DNA from: Gemmatimonadota bacterium
Lineage (GTDB): Bacteria > Gemmatimonadota > Gemmatimonadetes > JACCXV01 > JAHWKZ01
Assembly: GCA_030641505.1 (NCBI GenBank)
Contig: DAOWHI010000278.1
Location: 1 to 5,732 of the forward strand
Length of the DNA stretch: 5,732 nt
Direction of reading: 5' to 3'
In this document: one piece after another, positions 5,499-5,732 of the stretch
How positions within the stretch are numbered: position 1 is the stretch's first letter
Layout: the number at the start of each line of letters is the position of its first letter
Notes under the pieces: generated by a model
Seen by the model: only the letters and a program-made list of their open reading frames with translations
What the model was told of the DNA's origin: nothing
The model's database searches: none
Position numbers and translations under genes: made by a program

Positions 5499-5732
5499 TC
5501 ACTCACGATTCGATCTGAGCTCGAAGGTCGGCCCGAGACGGATCAGGTATTGCGTGAGAGCGTGAATCAACACCACGGTGCCGGCCAACTCCAAGCCTTC
5601 CTCGAGTGTCGTGATCACCACGTAGCCGAAATTATTCGGACCAAAAAGTTCAAAGTGGCGGCCGCCGACGAGCTCGAAACCGATCGCACCTCCGACATAG
5701 AGAAGCCCGGCCCACAGAAGCCCGCGTCGAAG
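5499..5732 (-). CDS. Small integral membrane protein, C-terminal part only
   Basis: The last 77 codons and the TGA stop of a gene entering from the right edge; no start is in the window. The fragment has two hydrophobic stretches: GLLWAGLLYVGGAIGFELVG (about residues 4-23) and a segment beginning FGYVVITTLEEGLELAGT, continuing with VVLIHALTQYLI (about 35-64). The pattern 'YVGGAxGFExxGG' then an acidic 'TLEEGLELAG' helix followed by an IHALTQYL end resembles a widespread uncharacterised multi-helix membrane protein, in which the EE-x-LE-x-AG helix is well conserved. Function is unknown. Its stop lies 6 bases upstream of the GIY-YIG start, so it is probably the first visible gene of a three-gene unit. 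The reading frame is open to the edge of the window. Confidence 0.72.
   Translation of the reverse strand, partial: LRRGLLWAGLLYVGGAIGFELVGGRHFELFGPNNFGYVVITTLEEGLELAGTVVLIHALTQYLIRLGPTFELRSNRE

Noticed and set aside
4325..5732. Lower GC content of the - strand gene cluster as a sign of horizontal transfer
   Set aside because: Two hand-counted 60-base blocks were about 47-48% GC, but another block in the same gene was near 68%, and the GMC gene also varies. The contrast is too uneven to claim without a full calculation.

Overview
The window holds eight protein genes and no RNA genes, mobile elements or CRISPR arrays. Base composition is fairly GC-rich. The use of GTG starts, a twin-arginine export signal with a lipobox-like end, and a separate secreted NTF2-fold protein fit a Gram-negative-type chromosome. 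I cannot fix the phylum from the sequence; an environmental proteobacterium-like, myxococcal or acidobacterial lineage is only a guess.

Left part, all on the + strand (1-2047). The C-terminal 55 codons of a PLP-dependent serine/threonine ammonia-lyase open the window. A short secreted lumazine-binding-like/SnoaL-like (NTF2-fold) protein follows. Then comes a full-length D-hydantoinase/dihydropyrimidinase with a complete binuclear-metal site. A terminator-like hairpin with a T-run sits between the NTF2-like gene and the hydantoinase gene. The theme is amino-acid and pyrimidine/hydantoin catabolism.

Middle part, + strand (2048-4300). A 226-base gap carries a candidate promoter. It is followed by a two-gene operon: a Tat-exported gluconate-2-dehydrogenase-subunit-3-like small subunit, and a GMC-family FAD oxidoreductase whose start overlaps the small subunit's stop by four bases. 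The large subunit has no export signal of its own, so the pair looks like a hitch-hiker Tat complex: a periplasmic or membrane-attached dehydrogenase of unknown substrate. The small subunit's Tat motif lies upstream of its first ATG and can only be reached from a CTG codon placed just after a good Shine-Dalgarno sequence.

Right part, - strand (4325-5732), convergent with the GMC gene. A tight three-gene set reads leftward: the C-terminal part of a small membrane protein, a GIY-YIG (UPF0213/YhbQ-like) protein, and a SAM-dependent methyltransferase resembling sarcosine/dimethylglycine N-methyltransferases. Gaps are 6 and 4 bases, so they are probably cotranscribed from a promoter outside the window.

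Nothing here amounts to a clearly new biological system. The most useful points are the non-ATG start that restores the Tat signal, the cysteine cluster in the GMC enzyme, and two unusual substitutions in otherwise invariant hydantoinase motifs.
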